Both the position numbers and the translations under genes were made by a program. A stretch of 64,000 nt of DNA from Lachnospiraceae bacterium AM93-12TA (lineage in GTDB: Bacteria > Bacillota > Clostridia > Lachnospirales > Lachnospiraceae), in the NCBI GenBank assembly GCA_027698105.1, contig JAQERH010000012.1, forward strand, positions 4,189 through 68,188. The letters are read 5' to 3'. A model generated the notes under the pieces. The model was not told the DNA's origin. It saw only the letters and a program-made list of their open reading frames with translations, and ran no database searches. Each line of letters starts with the position of its first letter. Position 1 is the stretch's first letter. This document shows, one piece after another, positions 52,077 to 61,208 of the stretch.

Positions 52077-53144
52077 TTATTCTGGCAACATCCAGAACCA
52101 TTGATTTCCACGTTTAACAGAATCAATCTCCAGTTCCAGTTTTGCATTTCGCAGTGTTTTCTTCTTAATCCCACGCCTTTCAGCTTCTTCTTCAATCTTT
52201 TTCTGAGCCATACCACCATTAGCCAATATCTCCAGCAAGAACTCTTTCGCTTTCCGGCTTTTTTGCCCTCTGCTGTCACCACTGAGCAGATCATCTGCGC
52301 TGATGTCATATTCCCCAATCCATTCAAAACCCGTCTCCTTATCCAGACGGAATGCTATGGACTTTCCTTCCGGTGCAAGGGAACTTTTCACATGACATAC
52401 CACACGGATTTCCGGTTCATCTTTAATTCTCCCAACAATCAGCACACTTCTGGCTGCCGCCTGAAAATCTATAGAACCTAATCCACGATAAGAAGACTTT
52501 CCGTTGCTGTTTTTATTCATATGCCCAATCAGAATGATTGCACAGCGATATTTCTCTGCAAGTACCGCTACACGTTTCATCAACGGACGGATTTCATTTG
52601 CCCGGTGCATATCCACCTCTGCACCGAGGAAGCCTTGTATTGGGTCTAATACCACCAGACGGGCTTTCGTCTGAACAATGGCTTCCTCCAGCCGTATATC
52701 CAGCATAGTAAGTGGCTGCTCCCGGTCATCAATGACCAGCACTCTGGAACAGTCAGCACCAGCCGCCAGAAGCCTCGGCTTAATCGTATCGCCCAGTCCA
52801 TCCTCTGCAGTCTGATAAATGACATTCACAGGCTCAATAGAACTTTCCGATAATTTCACATCAGAATCAGCCGCTATTTCCGCTCCACTCTTTTCCTCGG
52901 TTGCCTGTTCTTGCTCCGGCAGAATCTTTTCTCCTCTGGTCAATTTTGCAATGATCTGAAGTACCATAGTGGTCTTGCCTTCACCGGGATCTCCTTGAAT
53001 AATCGTTACTTTTCCAAAAGGGATAAACGGGTAAAACAGCCATTCAATCTGCTCTACCTCCACCGTTTCCATATTGATCAGCTTCAGATCCGGCTCCATT
53101 CTTTTTGTTTCTGTTTTCTTTGTCTCTACTTTGTTCGTTTCCAT
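52077..53144 (-). CDS. RepA-like AAA ATPase
   Basis: 355 residues from METNKVETKK at 53144 (GGAGG just upstream; the longer frame to 53228 has no site). RecA/DnaB-like fold of the RepA helicase group: Walker A GDPGEGKTTMVLQI, Walker B LVVLDPIQGFLG, later IGHMNKNSNGKSSYRGLGSIDF. The C-terminal 80 residues form a small winged-helix-like segment (GGMAQKKIEEEAERRGIKKKTLRNAK). Probably helps replicate the excised element. A hairpin (53235-53264) precedes it. Confidence 0.85.
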   Translation of the reverse strand: METNKVETKKTETKRMEPDLKLINMETVEVEQIEWLFYPFIPFGKVTIIQGDPGEGKTTMVLQIIAKLTRGEKILPEQEQATEEKSGAEIAADSDVKLSESSIEPVNVIYQTAEDGLGDTIKPRLLAAGADCSRVLVIDDREQPLTMLDIRLEEAIVQTKARLVVLDPIQGFLGAEVDMHRANEIRPLMKRVAVLAEKYRCAIILIGHMNKNSNGKSSYRGLGSIDFQAAARSVLIVGRIKDEPEIRVVCHVKSSLAPEGKSIAFRLDKETGFEWIGEYDISADDLLSGDSRGQKSRKAKEFLLEILANGGMAQKKIEEEAERRGIKKKTLRNAKLELEIDSVKRGNQWFWMLPE

Positions 53145-53234
53145 CATTCCTCCATATTTTCTCGTTGAAAGGAAGCGGGGATTTTGATAGAATACCCATA
53201 GAAAGATTTTGGATGAATATTCTACCAAATCCCT

Positions 53235-53264
53235 GCCTTTAGGTGTTTGCCGACACTTAAAGGC
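53235..53264. repeat. Hairpin between mobC-like and repA-like genes
   Basis: GCCTTTAGGTGT and ACACTTAAAGGC form a 12-bp stem with one mismatch and a 6-nt loop. It could be an origin structure or a processing site; no T tract follows. Confidence 0.35.
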
Positions 53265-53269
53265 CTTTT

Positions 53270-53590
53270 CTATTCTTCCTTCATGCCATCCATCGTGATT
53301 GTGATCAACCAGATCACTTCCAGTAAATCCTCCGGCACATTATCACCCTTTTTCAAACGTTTCAGCTCATTCAAAACCTTTGCAAGTTCATTCTTCAACG
53401 CTTTATACACTCTCGGATTTCCTGTCACTACAACCTCTTTTTCCTGCAATCTTCGGATAATATAATCCTGTTTGGTCAGACCGGATAATCTGACTGCCGT
53501 TTCCAGAAGTTCATCTTCTTCCGGTGATACCCGAAACGCTACCGTTTTATTTCTCCAACGCCCCTGGCTATCCAGACATTTAGCTGACAT
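53270..53590 (-). CDS. MobC-like relaxosome accessory protein
   Basis: 106 residues from MSAKCLDSQGRWRNKTVAF (53590; AAGGAGG 8 nt upstream). The KTVAFRVSPEEDELLETAVRLSGLTKQDYIIRRL segment is a ribbon-helix-helix domain of the kind in MobC/relaxosome proteins, followed by a helical tail (about 55-106). It overlaps the integrase stop by 11 bp. Confidence 0.75.
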   Translation of the reverse strand: MSAKCLDSQGRWRNKTVAFRVSPEEDELLETAVRLSGLTKQDYIIRRLQEKEVVVTGNPRVYKALKNELAKVLNELKRLKKGDNVPEDLLEVIWLITITMDGMKEE

Positions 53591-54695
53591 ACGCAAGTCC
53601 TCCTTCCCTATCATTTGATTCTTCATTCATGTTTTCTGCATCCAACTGATCTGCCATATCCTGCTGTACGGACGGAAACAGATGTGCATACCGGTAAGTA
53701 ATTTTTTCCGCTGAATGACCAACCCTTTTCCCGATTGCCAGTGCAGTGTAACCCATGTTAATCAGCAAAGAGACATGGCTGTGCCGAAGATCATGCACAC
53801 GTATTTTTTTCACACCACTTGCTTTACATCCTCTTTCCATTTCATGGTTCAGATAATACTTTGTTACCGGGAAAATACGGTCATCCGGCTGCAGGCTGTA
53901 ATATAACTTCAGACAATCCTGCATTTCGTCACATAAAAACTTCGGCATCGTCACAGTACGGATACTGTTCTTTGTCTTTGGCGTGCTGATCGCATCTTCT
54001 CCTTTTAAACGCTGATAAGATTTGTTAATCCGCAGCGTTCTCTTCTGGAAATTGAAGTCCGCAGGAGTTAGAGCCAAAAGCTCCCCGGATCTGATTCCGC
54101 ACCAGTAAAGTAACTGGAACGCATAATAGGAAAGAGGTTTATCCATCATTTCTTCTGAGAATTGCTTATACTCCGCCTTTGTCCAGAAGAGCATTTCCTT
54201 ACTTTCCTCCGATCCGATTGTGCCCGCTTTCCTTGCCGGATTCGTACTCAGATCATAAAACTTGATCGCATGATTGAAAATTGTACTCAACTGTCCATGA
54301 ATTGTTTTCAGATAAGTAGGGGATAAGGTTTTTCCCCTCCGGCTTGTCAATTTGCGAAGTTCATTGTGCCAGTCCAAAACATCCTTTGCGGTAATTTCCG
54401 ACACCTTTCTTTTTCCCAGATACGGTAAAATTTTGGACTTGATAATATTTTCCTTTGTGAGCCAGGTACTTTTTTTCAGCCTTGGTCTTACATCTTCTTC
54501 ATATAATTTGCAGAAGCTCTCCAGTTCCATATCCATGCTGGCTTTCTTCTGCAGGATGAACTGCTGCTCCCACTGTGCAGCTTCCCTTTTTGTCGCAAAT
54601 CCTCTTTTGCATTTCTGCTTACGTTCACCATTCCAGTCCTGATACCTTGCCATGACGTACCAAGTGTTATTGCTTTCATTCTTGTAAATTGCCAT
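53580..54695 (-). CDS. Tyrosine integrase of the guaA-targeting mobilizable element
   Basis: 371 residues: an N-terminal arm-binding domain (MAIYKNESNNTWYVMARYQDW), a core-binding domain (about 60-150) and the catalytic domain with R202 (GIRSGELLAL), H301 and R304 (HDLRHSH), H327 (GHSAEK) and Y336 (TYRYAHLF), all present. It excises and integrates the element at the guaA 3' end. Start follows xis by 2 bp, with GGGAGG. It fits the Tn916-type int family. Confidence 0.94.
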   Translation of the reverse strand: MAIYKNESNNTWYVMARYQDWNGERKQKCKRGFATKREAAQWEQQFILQKKASMDMELESFCKLYEEDVRPRLKKSTWLTKENIIKSKILPYLGKRKVSEITAKDVLDWHNELRKLTSRRGKTLSPTYLKTIHGQLSTIFNHAIKFYDLSTNPARKAGTIGSEESKEMLFWTKAEYKQFSEEMMDKPLSYYAFQLLYWCGIRSGELLALTPADFNFQKRTLRINKSYQRLKGEDAISTPKTKNSIRTVTMPKFLCDEMQDCLKLYYSLQPDDRIFPVTKYYLNHEMERGCKASGVKKIRVHDLRHSHVSLLINMGYTALAIGKRVGHSAEKITYRYAHLFPSVQQDMADQLDAENMNEESNDREGGLAYVS

Positions 54696-54697
54696 TC

Positions 54698-54892
54698 CTA
54701 ATTCCTCCCATCGTTCGATCTTGTTCCATAAAACTGCTCGTAAAAATACTTCCGGTCAACTTTTCCTGCGATTGTCTGACATCCCATCGCCTGTAATTCC
54801 CTGTTCAGTCTCTTCATCAGCTTATAAGCGTAGGATTCCGATACCTCCAGAACTTCCATGACCTCTTTTACATTCATAAACATTTTACTCAT
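54698..54892 (-). CDS. xis: Excisionase
   Basis: 64 residues: MFMNVKEVMEVLEVSESYAYKLMKRLNRELQAMGCQTIAGKVDRKYFYEQFYG, a winged-helix excisionase. It is directly upstream of the integrase (2-bp gap), the usual xis-int arrangement. AAAGGAGGG 9 nt before ATG; promoter 54940-54968. Confidence 0.85.
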   Translation of the reverse strand: MSKMFMNVKEVMEVLEVSESYAYKLMKRLNRELQAMGCQTIAGKVDRKYFYEQFYGTRSNDGRN

Positions 54893-54916
54893 TGTAAAAT
54901 CCCTCCTTTGTTTACA

Positions 54917-55040
54917 CTATACATTTCTGTATAGTCTGCATAATACTATACTTTTTTGTATTGGTCAAGTGCTTTAAAGCAAAAATTCTATACTTTTTTG
55001 TATGGTTTCTTCTTGTCTGTACTATACATATATGCTATAC
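54917..55040. promoter_or_regulatory. Operator array controlling xis-int and the repressor
   Basis: Repeated sites of the form CTATAC-N6-GTAT: 54917-54934 (perfect dyad), then an identical 16-mer CTATACTTTTTTGTAT at 54946-54961 and 54988-55003, and a partial one at 55022. They overlap the xis promoter spacer and the repressor promoter, fitting a CI-like switch. Confidence 0.6.
54940..54968 (-). promoter_or_regulatory. Promoter of xis-int
   Basis: Minus strand TTGACC (54963-54968), 17 bp, TATTAT (54940-54945). The spacer coincides with one CTATAC operator. Confidence 0.65.
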
Positions 55041-55041
55041 T
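55013..55041 (+). promoter_or_regulatory. Promoter of the XRE repressor
   Basis: TTGTCT (55013-55018), 17 bp, TATACT (55036-55041), 32 bp before the ATG at 55074. Confidence 0.6.
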
Positions 55042-55073
55042 CAATTTATCAATAGACAGACAGGAGAATGAAT

Positions 55074-55523
55074 ATGGCAATAGGAGAAAGAATTCATCAT
55101 TTCCGACTTCTGCGTGGATTCACGCAGAAATATTTAGGTCAGCAGCTGGGGTTCAGCGAATCGCAGGCTGATGTCCGCATTGCACAGTACGAAAAAGGCG
55201 CACGCAGCCCGAAGGAAAACTATCTGAATGCACTGGCTGACATTTTGGATGTATCTCCCCATGCACTGGCAGTCCCGGACATTGACAGTTATGTAGGACT
55301 GATGCACACCTTATTTACATTAGAAGATCTTTACGGACTTCATATCGGAGAGATTGACGGAGAACTCTGCCTCCGGTTAGATAAATCCAAGGGAACCACC
55401 TACCTTTCTATGTTTGATATGTTCCATGCATGGCAGGAACAGGCAGAAAAACTAAAATCCGGGGAAATTACCAAGGAAGAATATGACCAGTGGCGGTACA
55501 ATTACCCGAAAAACGCAAAATAA
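55074..55523 (+). CDS. XRE-family repressor of island A
   Basis: 149 residues from MAIGERIHHFRLLRG (55074; GGAG 7 nt upstream). The helix-turn-helix (GFTQKYLGQQLGFSESQADVRIAQYEKGARSPKENYLNALADIL) is Cro/CI-like. The C-terminal half (about 75-149) reads out as a small domain (SYVGLMHTLFTLEDLYGLHIGEIDGELCLRLD) common in these repressors. It is divergent from xis and so probably sets lysogeny-like maintenance versus excision. Confidence 0.85.
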   Translation: MAIGERIHHFRLLRGFTQKYLGQQLGFSESQADVRIAQYEKGARSPKENYLNALADILDVSPHALAVPDIDSYVGLMHTLFTLEDLYGLHIGEIDGELCLRLDKSKGTTYLSMFDMFHAWQEQAEKLKSGEITKEEYDQWRYNYPKNAK

Positions 55524-55533
55524 AAAACCAACG

Positions 55534-55584
55534 AAAAAAGGCCTTACCAAATTGATTTCACTCAATTCAGTAAGACCTTTTTTG
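55534..55584 (+). terminator. Terminator after the repressor
   Basis: AAAAAAGGCCTTAC..AATTGA pairs with TCAATT..GTAAGACCTTTTTT; strong stem with T run. Confidence 0.75.
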
Positions 55585-55648
55585 TCGGTTTCACACATAT
55601 TACCCGATAACCACAGGATACCTGATAAATAATACCAAAATATCCAGT

Positions 55649-55665
55649 GTTATCATTTTGTTATC
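55649..55665. repeat. Integrase arm-type repeats, right end of island A
   Basis: GTTATC at 55649 and 55660, again exactly 11 bp apart, 76 bp left of the guaA core. Same orientation and spacing as at 39385 and 43460. Confidence 0.55.
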
Positions 55666-55724
55666 AAATAGAACCTTGATGTCTCTCAAACGCCCTGTTT
55701 ATGCGGGTTCTCAAATTTTTTTCA

Positions 55725-55736
55725 TTATTCGAACTC
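55725..55736. other. Attachment-site core, copy 3, at the guaA 3' end
   Basis: TTATTCGAACTC is the complement of the last codons and stop of guaA and matches the two displaced copies except for one synonymous base. The regenerated 3' end keeps guaA intact. Confidence 0.7.
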
Positions 55737-57266
55737 AATCGTTGCCGGCGGCTTTCCTGTGCAGTCGTACATAACGCGGTTAACTCCCTTAACCTCGTTG
55801 ACGATTCTGCTGGTTACCTTGCTCAGTACCTCCCACGGGATTTCTGCTGCCTCTGCAGTCATGAAATCGCTGGTAAGTACGGCGCGCAGAGCGATGGCAT
55901 AATCATATGTTCTTCCATCTCCCATGCAGCCAACGGATCTCATATTTGTCAATGCTGCGAAGTACTGGCCGAGATTCTTGGCAATGCCTGCTTTATCAAT
56001 CTCCTCACGGTAAATCGCATCTGCATCCTGTACAATCTTTACCCTCTCCGGTGTAATATCGCCGATGATTCTTACACCAAGACCTGGTCCTGGGAATGGC
56101 TGACGGAACACCAGATGCTCTGGAATACCCAGCTCCAGTCCCGCCTTTCTTACCTCATCTTTAAACAGCATGCGAAGCGGCTCGATGATCTCCTTGAAAT
56201 CTACGTGCTCTGGAAGTCCTCCTACATTGTGGTGGGACTTGATGACAGCAGATTTTCCAAGTCCGGACTCGATCACATCCGGGTAAATAGTTCCCTGAAC
56301 TAAGAAGTCAACGGCTCCGATCTTCTTAGCCTCTTCCTCAAATACGCGGATAAACTCCTCGCCGATAATTTTTCTCTTTGTCTCTGGATCTGTCTCTCCT
56401 GCCAGTTTTGCATAGAAACGCTCCTGTGCGTTTACACGGACAAAATTTAAATCATATGGGCCGTTCGGTCCAAATACTGCCTCCACCTCGTCTCCCTCGT
56501 TCTTTCTTAAAAGGCCGTGGTCAACGAATACGCAGGTCAGCTGCTTTCCAACTGCCTTCGCCATCATAACTGCCGCTACGGAGGAATCTACTCCTCCGGA
56601 TAAGGCGCAGAGCACACGTCCGGAACCTACCTTCTCACGGATTGCCTCAATAGAACTCTCCACAAAGGCATCCATCTTCCAGTCTCCCTTGCATTCGCAC
56701 ACATTGTATACAAAGTTAGACAGCATCTTTGTGCCTTCCTGTGTATGCAGAACCTCTGGATGCCACTGAACAGAGTACCACTTCTTCTCCGGATATTCCA
56801 TGGCAGCTACCGGGCATACTGGAGTATGAGCTGTTACAGCAAAACCTTCCGGTGCTTTCTCAATATAATCGGTATGGCTCATCCAGCAGATGGTTTTCGG
56901 GGAAACGTCTGTAAACAGCTTAGATGCTGTGTCTACCTCTACCTCTGTCTTGCCGTACTCACTGACAGGGGCAGTAGCTACCTTTCCGTCCAGCATATAA
57001 GCCATCAGCTGAGCACCATAGCAGATACCTAAAACAGGAATACCCAGTTCAAAGATCTCTTTTGAACAGCGAGGAGAATCGTCCCCATATACACTGTTAG
57101 GTCCGCCGGTAAAAATGATTCCCTTTGGGTTCATCTCTTTAATTTTCTCAATCGGCATACTGTACGGATGTACTTCACAATATACGTTGCATTCTCTTAC
57201 TCTTCTTGCAATTAACTGATTGTACTGACCGCCAAAATCCAGTACAATAATCATCTCTTTTTCCAC
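55725..57266 (-). CDS. guaA: GMP synthase (glutamine-hydrolysing)
   Basis: 513 residues. Start is GTG ([17 protein letters not shown]) with AGGAGG 7 nt upstream. The N-terminal class I amidotransferase domain has the catalytic Cys in GICYGAQLM and His/Glu in QWHPEVLH; the ATP-pyrophosphatase domain has SGGVDSS, and the C-terminal dimerisation domain ends [11 protein letters not shown]. It converts XMP to GMP. The 3' end is the target of three stacked islands, and each copy keeps the coding sequence intact. Confidence 0.96.
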   Translation of the reverse strand: MEKEMIIVLDFGGQYNQLIARRVRECNVYCEVHPYSMPIEKIKEMNPKGIIFTGGPNSVYGDDSPRCSKEIFELGIPVLGICYGAQLMAYMLDGKVATAPVSEYGKTEVEVDTASKLFTDVSPKTICWMSHTDYIEKAPEGFAVTAHTPVCPVAAMEYPEKKWYSVQWHPEVLHTQEGTKMLSNFVYNVCECKGDWKMDAFVESSIEAIREKVGSGRVLCALSGGVDSSVAAVMMAKAVGKQLTCVFVDHGLLRKNEGDEVEAVFGPNGPYDLNFVRVNAQERFYAKLAGETDPETKRKIIGEEFIRVFEEEAKKIGAVDFLVQGTIYPDVIESGLGKSAVIKSHHNVGGLPEHVDFKEIIEPLRMLFKDEVRKAGLELGIPEHLVFRQPFPGPGLGVRIIGDITPERVKIVQDADAIYREEIDKAGIAKNLGQYFAALTNMRSVGCMGDGRTYDYAIALRAVLTSDFMTAEAAEIPWEVLSKVTSRIVNEVKGVNRVMYDCTGKPPATIEFE

Positions 57267-57336
57267 GAGTATTCCTCCTATAATTCTTCACTGTTGTCGC
57301 AGTCTGCAAAAGGGGAAACTTCCGCAGTCTATTTTT

Positions 57337-57365
57337 ATTATAAGACACTCTCTCCTGCTTGGCAA
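57337..57365 (-). promoter_or_regulatory. guaA promoter
   Basis: Minus strand TTGCCA (57360-57365), 17 bp, TATAAT (57337-57342). The leader of about 65 nt shows no purine riboswitch. Confidence 0.65.
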
Positions 57366-57394
57366 CAGGATTTTCTAAAACTCCCGCACCTTTT

Positions 57395-57916
57395 CTAAAG
57401 TTCCCGCACCTTTCTGATTCCTTTATAAATGCCTTCTGTAAAAGGTTCTCCCACTGTAACATAACCGTTTCTCTCATAGAAGCAGTTCAGTGGTTCATTG
57501 CCCAGCTGGCAGTCCAGGCGGACTCCCTTTTTTCCACGCTTTCCGGCATAATCTGCTATCAGCTCCAGAAATGCAGTTCCTGCCCCGGGTGCGCCTGTTC
57601 TGGTAGCCAGATGATGAACATAAAAATATTCCCTGCTGCCATCCTCCCATCTGTCATCTTTCTCCAGCAGCGCTGCCACTCCCATGACATTTCCTGCTTT
57701 CATAAGGAAAAACAAATGTCCGGATCTGGCCTGTGCGCGAAAATATTCCTCCGAATAAATGTCCAGATATTCCTCATCGTTCCATTGATTCATTCCCTGG
57801 CTCTCCATCCAGTCAATTCTCTCCTGAATCACCTGAATGAACTGCAGGGCCTGTGTCTCCTCTGCCTGTCTCATTTCATAAATGCTGTTAGATGTTTCTT
57901 CTATCTGTGGATCCAT
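57395..57916 (-). CDS. GNAT-family N-acetyltransferase
   Basis: 173 residues. The acetyl-CoA motif region is HLATRTGAPGAGTAFLELIADYAGKRGKKGVRLDC (about 110-145) with the LGNEPLNCFYERNGYVTVGE end characteristic of GNAT enzymes. The substrate is unknown. It lies between uvrA and guaA in the same direction, about 90 bp after uvrA, so it may be read from the uvrA transcript. Confidence 0.8.
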   Translation of the reverse strand: MDPQIEETSNSIYEMRQAEETQALQFIQVIQERIDWMESQGMNQWNDEEYLDIYSEEYFRAQARSGHLFFLMKAGNVMGVAALLEKDDRWEDGSREYFYVHHLATRTGAPGAGTAFLELIADYAGKRGKKGVRLDCQLGNEPLNCFYERNGYVTVGEPFTEGIYKGIRKVREL

Positions 57917-58007
57917 TGCTCTTGTTCTGCTCCGTTTCTTCCATATTTTTTTGCTGCTTTTCCGACGTTTTCCTGTATATGAGCCCCTCTGCTCTATTTG
58001 ACGATCC

Positions 58008-60866
58008 CTACTTCTGATTCGTTTCTGTTTCTTCCGGCTCCATATTCAGGTACTTTCGCACATACTGTCCTGTATAGGAATCCGGAATTTCAGCCACCTG
58101 CTCCGGCGTTCCCTGGGCAATGACTGTTCCGCCCTTATCGCCTCCGTTTGGACCGATATCAATCAGATAGTCGGCTGTCTTAATCACATCCAGATTGTGT
58201 TCGATCACAACGACTGTATTGCCACCGTCTGAAAGGCGTCTGAGAATCTCGATCAGCTTGTGTACGTCAGCAAAGTGAAGGCCAGTAGTCGGTTCGTCTA
58301 AAATATAAATCGTTTTTCCTGTTCCCCGCTTGCTCAGCTCTGTGGCCAGCTTAATGCGCTGTGCCTCTCCTCCTGACAGCTGTGTAGATGGCTGTCCCAG
58401 ACGGACATAGGAAAGTCCCACATCGTTCAGAGTCTCGATCTTCCTGTAAATAGACGGCACATTTTCAAAGAAATGAAGCGCCTCCTCCACCGTCATATTT
58501 AACACATCATAAATGCTTTTCCCTTTATATTTAACTTCCAAAGTCTCGCGGTTGTACCTCTTTCCTCCGCAGACCTCGCAGGGCACATACACATCCGGCA
58601 GGAAATGCATCTCGATTTTAATAATTCCGTCTCCGCTGCAGGCCTCACACCGCCCGCCCTTTTTATTAAAGCTGAACCTTCCTTTATTATATCCCTTAGC
58701 CTTCGCATCAGGAGTGGAGGCAAACAGATCCCGAATCAGGTCAAATGCGCCTGTGTAGGTCGCCGGATTGGAACGTGGTGTCCGCCCGATAGGCGACTGG
58801 TCGATAGCAATAATCTTATCCAGCTGCTCCGTTCCCTGGATCTCCTTATGCTTGCCTGGAATCGTCCTGGCCCGGTTCAGCTTTTTCGCCAGAGCCTTGT
58901 ACAGTATCTCGTTTACCAGAGAACTTTTTCCTGAGCCTGACACTCCTGTCACGCAGGTCATCACGCCCAGAGGAAACGAAACATCAATATTCTTTAAGTT
59001 ATTCTCTGCCGCTCCCTTTACAGTAATCCATCCTGTCGGCTTCCTGCGCTCCGTCGGAACAGGAATCTTAATTCTGCCGCTCAGATAAGCTCCTGTAATG
59101 GAGTCCTTACACTTCATGATCTGCTTTGCTGTGCCTACAGCCACCACATTTCCACCGTGTTCTCCCGCTCCGGGCCCGATATCCACAATACAGTCTGCCG
59201 CCAGCATAGTATCTTCATCATGCTCTACCACCAGCACCGTATTTCCCAGATCTCGAAGATGCAGAAGTGTCTTTAACAGCTTATCATTGTCCTTCTGGTG
59301 AAGTCCAATACTGGGCTCGTCCAGGATGTAAGCGACTCCTACCAGCCCTGATCCAATCTGGGTTGCCAGACGGATTCTCTGAGCCTCTCCGCCAGACAGT
59401 GTTCCAGTTGCCCTGGCTAAAGTCAGGTAATCCAGCCCCACATCGATCAGGAAGCTGACTCTCGCCCGAATCTCCTTTAAAATCGGAGCGCCAATAGTCT
59501 CCTGCATGGCAGTCAGATTGAGATCATCAATAAATTCCCGGTATTTGACAATGGACATATTGGTGGCCTCAAAAATATTTTTTCCGCCTACTGTCACTGC
59601 CAGAGCCTCTTTCTTCAGCCTCTGCCCCTTGCAGACAGGACATGGGGTAATCCGCATATATGTCTCATATTCTGCCTTCATGGAATCGGAAAAAGTCTCC
59701 CGATACTTCCGGTTCATATTCTGAATCAGCCCCTCAAAGGCCACATCGTAGACACCCTCACCCCTCTGTCCCTTGTAGCGTACTTTCAGAACCTTTCCGC
59801 CAGTTCCGTGAATCAGGACATCGTGAATCTCTTTCGGATAATCCTGAAACGGGGTATCCAGACTAAAATGGTACTCCTCCACCAGGGCATCCAGAATCGC
59901 GCGGGTAAAACTGCCCTTATCCGTACAGGACTGCCATCCCATGCCCACAATCGCCCCCTGGCTGATACTGAGACTCTTATCCGGAATCAGCAGATCCTCG
60001 TCAAATTCCATCTTATAGCCCAGTCCATAACAGTCAGGGCAGGCTCCGAAGGGGTTATTAAAGGAAAAGCTTCTGGGCTCCACCTCATCCACGCTGATTC
60101 CACAGTCCGGGCAGGCAAAATTCTGGCTGAAATTCATGGATTCCTGCTCAGGGATATCTACAGTCATCAGCCCGCCGGTCAGTTCCATCACCGTCTCAAT
60201 AGAATCTGTCAGGCGCTTCTCAATCCCCGGCTTCACCACCAGACGGTCCACCACAATCTCAATATTGTGCTTAATATTCTTATCCAGCTTAATCTCCTCG
60301 GAAAGCTCGTAAAGGCTTCCATCGATCCGGACGCGGACATAGCCTCCTTTTCTGGCATGCTCCAACACTTTTACATGCTCTCCCTTGCGTCCCCGGACCA
60401 CAGGAGCCAGAAGCTGGATTTTCGTCCGCTCCGGCATATCCATAATCTGATCCACCATCTGATCAATCGTCTGTCTGTGAATCTCCCTGCCGCACTTAGG
60501 ACAGTGGGGAATACCAATTCTGGCATACAGAAGACGCATATAATCATAAATCTCTGTCACAGTTCCCACCGTAGATCTGGGATTCCTGTTCGTGGACTTC
60601 TGATCAATGGAAATAGCCGGGGAAAGTCCCTCGATACTCTCCACATCCGGCTTCTCCATCTGCCCCAGGAACTGCCTTGCATAGGAAGACAGTGATTCCA
60701 TATAGCGGCGCTGCCCCTCCGCATAAATCGTATCAAAAGCCAGGGAAGATTTTCCTGAACCGGAAAGTCCTGTCAAAACCACCAGCTCATTTCTAGGAAT
60801 ATCTACCGATATATTTTTCAGATTGTGCTCATTCGCTCCTCGTATTTTAATGTACTGCTTCGCCAT
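58008..60866 (-). CDS. uvrA: Excinuclease ABC subunit A
   Basis: 952 residues, usual length. Two ABC ATPase halves: Walker [15 protein letters not shown] (about 31) and [14 protein letters not shown] (about 640), each with [24 protein letters not shown] signatures and [18 protein letters not shown]. Zinc-finger Cys sets occur at [25 protein letters not shown] and [14 protein letters not shown]. It recognises damaged DNA for nucleotide excision repair. No uvrB or uvrC gene is adjacent. Confidence 0.97.
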   Translation of the reverse strand: MAKQYIKIRGANEHNLKNISVDIPRNELVVLTGLSGSGKSSLAFDTIYAEGQRRYMESLSSYARQFLGQMEKPDVESIEGLSPAISIDQKSTNRNPRSTVGTVTEIYDYMRLLYARIGIPHCPKCGREIHRQTIDQMVDQIMDMPERTKIQLLAPVVRGRKGEHVKVLEHARKGGYVRVRIDGSLYELSEEIKLDKNIKHNIEIVVDRLVVKPGIEKRLTDSIETVMELTGGLMTVDIPEQESMNFSQNFACPDCGISVDEVEPRSFSFNNPFGACPDCYGLGYKMEFDEDLLIPDKSLSISQGAIVGMGWQSCTDKGSFTRAILDALVEEYHFSLDTPFQDYPKEIHDVLIHGTGGKVLKVRYKGQRGEGVYDVAFEGLIQNMNRKYRETFSDSMKAEYETYMRITPCPVCKGQRLKKEALAVTVGGKNIFEATNMSIVKYREFIDDLNLTAMQETIGAPILKEIRARVSFLIDVGLDYLTLARATGTLSGGEAQRIRLATQIGSGLVGVAYILDEPSIGLHQKDNDKLLKTLLHLRDLGNTVLVVEHDEDTMLAADCIVDIGPGAGEHGGNVVAVGTAKQIMKCKDSITGAYLSGRIKIPVPTERRKPTGWITVKGAAENNLKNIDVSFPLGVMTCVTGVSGSGKSSLVNEILYKALAKKLNRARTIPGKHKEIQGTEQLDKIIAIDQSPIGRTPRSNPATYTGAFDLIRDLFASTPDAKAKGYNKGRFSFNKKGGRCEACSGDGIIKIEMHFLPDVYVPCEVCGGKRYNRETLEVKYKGKSIYDVLNMTVEEALHFFENVPSIYRKIETLNDVGLSYVRLGQPSTQLSGGEAQRIKLATELSKRGTGKTIYILDEPTTGLHFADVHKLIEILRRLSDGGNTVVVIEHNLDVIKTADYLIDIGPNGGDKGGTVIAQGTPEQVAEIPDSYTGQYVRKYLNMEPEETETNQK

Positions 60867-60909
60867 ACCGCACTCCTCGCTGATCCGTGTTCCATTTTCG
60901 TCGTAAATT

Positions 60910-61058
60910 ATTATACCATATCCGCTCGGGGAATATTATACCATATCTGCAGAGCAGATATGAGCCTCCAGCGGATGTACGCGGTTTGAATTTGTATCTG
61001 CTTCGCTTCGCTCGCTCAAACCGGCGCAGTATAATATCTGACGATATTATACCATATC
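60910..61058 (-). repeat. Three extended -10 repeats upstream of uvrA
   Basis: GATATGGTATAAT (minus strand) occurs at 60910-60922, 60935-60947 and 61046-61058. Each contains TGGTATAAT, an extended -10 box. The 60867-61208 gap also holds an inverted repeat with arms CATATCTGC/GCAGATATG (60942-60962), a CGGTTTGA/TCAAACCG pair (about 60980-61022), the uvrA promoter and the ftsH terminator, but no gene. Confidence 0.6.
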
Positions 61059-61074
61059 CATTTTTATTTTTCAA
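61046..61074 (-). promoter_or_regulatory. uvrA upstream promoter
   Basis: Minus strand TTGAAA (61069-61074), 17 bp, TATAAT (61046-61051) with extended -10. Gives a long leader that contains the two other -10-like copies. Confidence 0.6.
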
Positions 61075-61121
61075 ACATTTGTTCGATTGATTTGCAGCTA
61101 TTTTTCCCAGTTCTGTCAATC

Positions 61122-61165
61122 AAAAAACAGCCCGGTGCAGAGAACTGTTTCCCTGTCCGGACTGT
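61122..61165 (-). terminator. Terminator after ftsH
   Basis: Minus strand ACAGTCCGG, a loop, CCGGGCTGT then TTTTTTG, starting 44 bp past the ftsH stop. Confidence 0.7.
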
Positions 61166-61208
61166 CCTGAAATTTTCAAAATATACGCGAAAGTTCTGTT
61201 TATCTGCC

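Noticed and set aside
39227..55665. CRISPR array from repeated hairpins and GTTATC motifs
   Set aside because: The repeats are short, unevenly spaced over 16 kb and tied to att cores; no cas gene is present.
59808..60695. 295-codon open frame antisense to uvrA
   Set aside because: uvrA is unmistakable; the antisense frame is a shadow.
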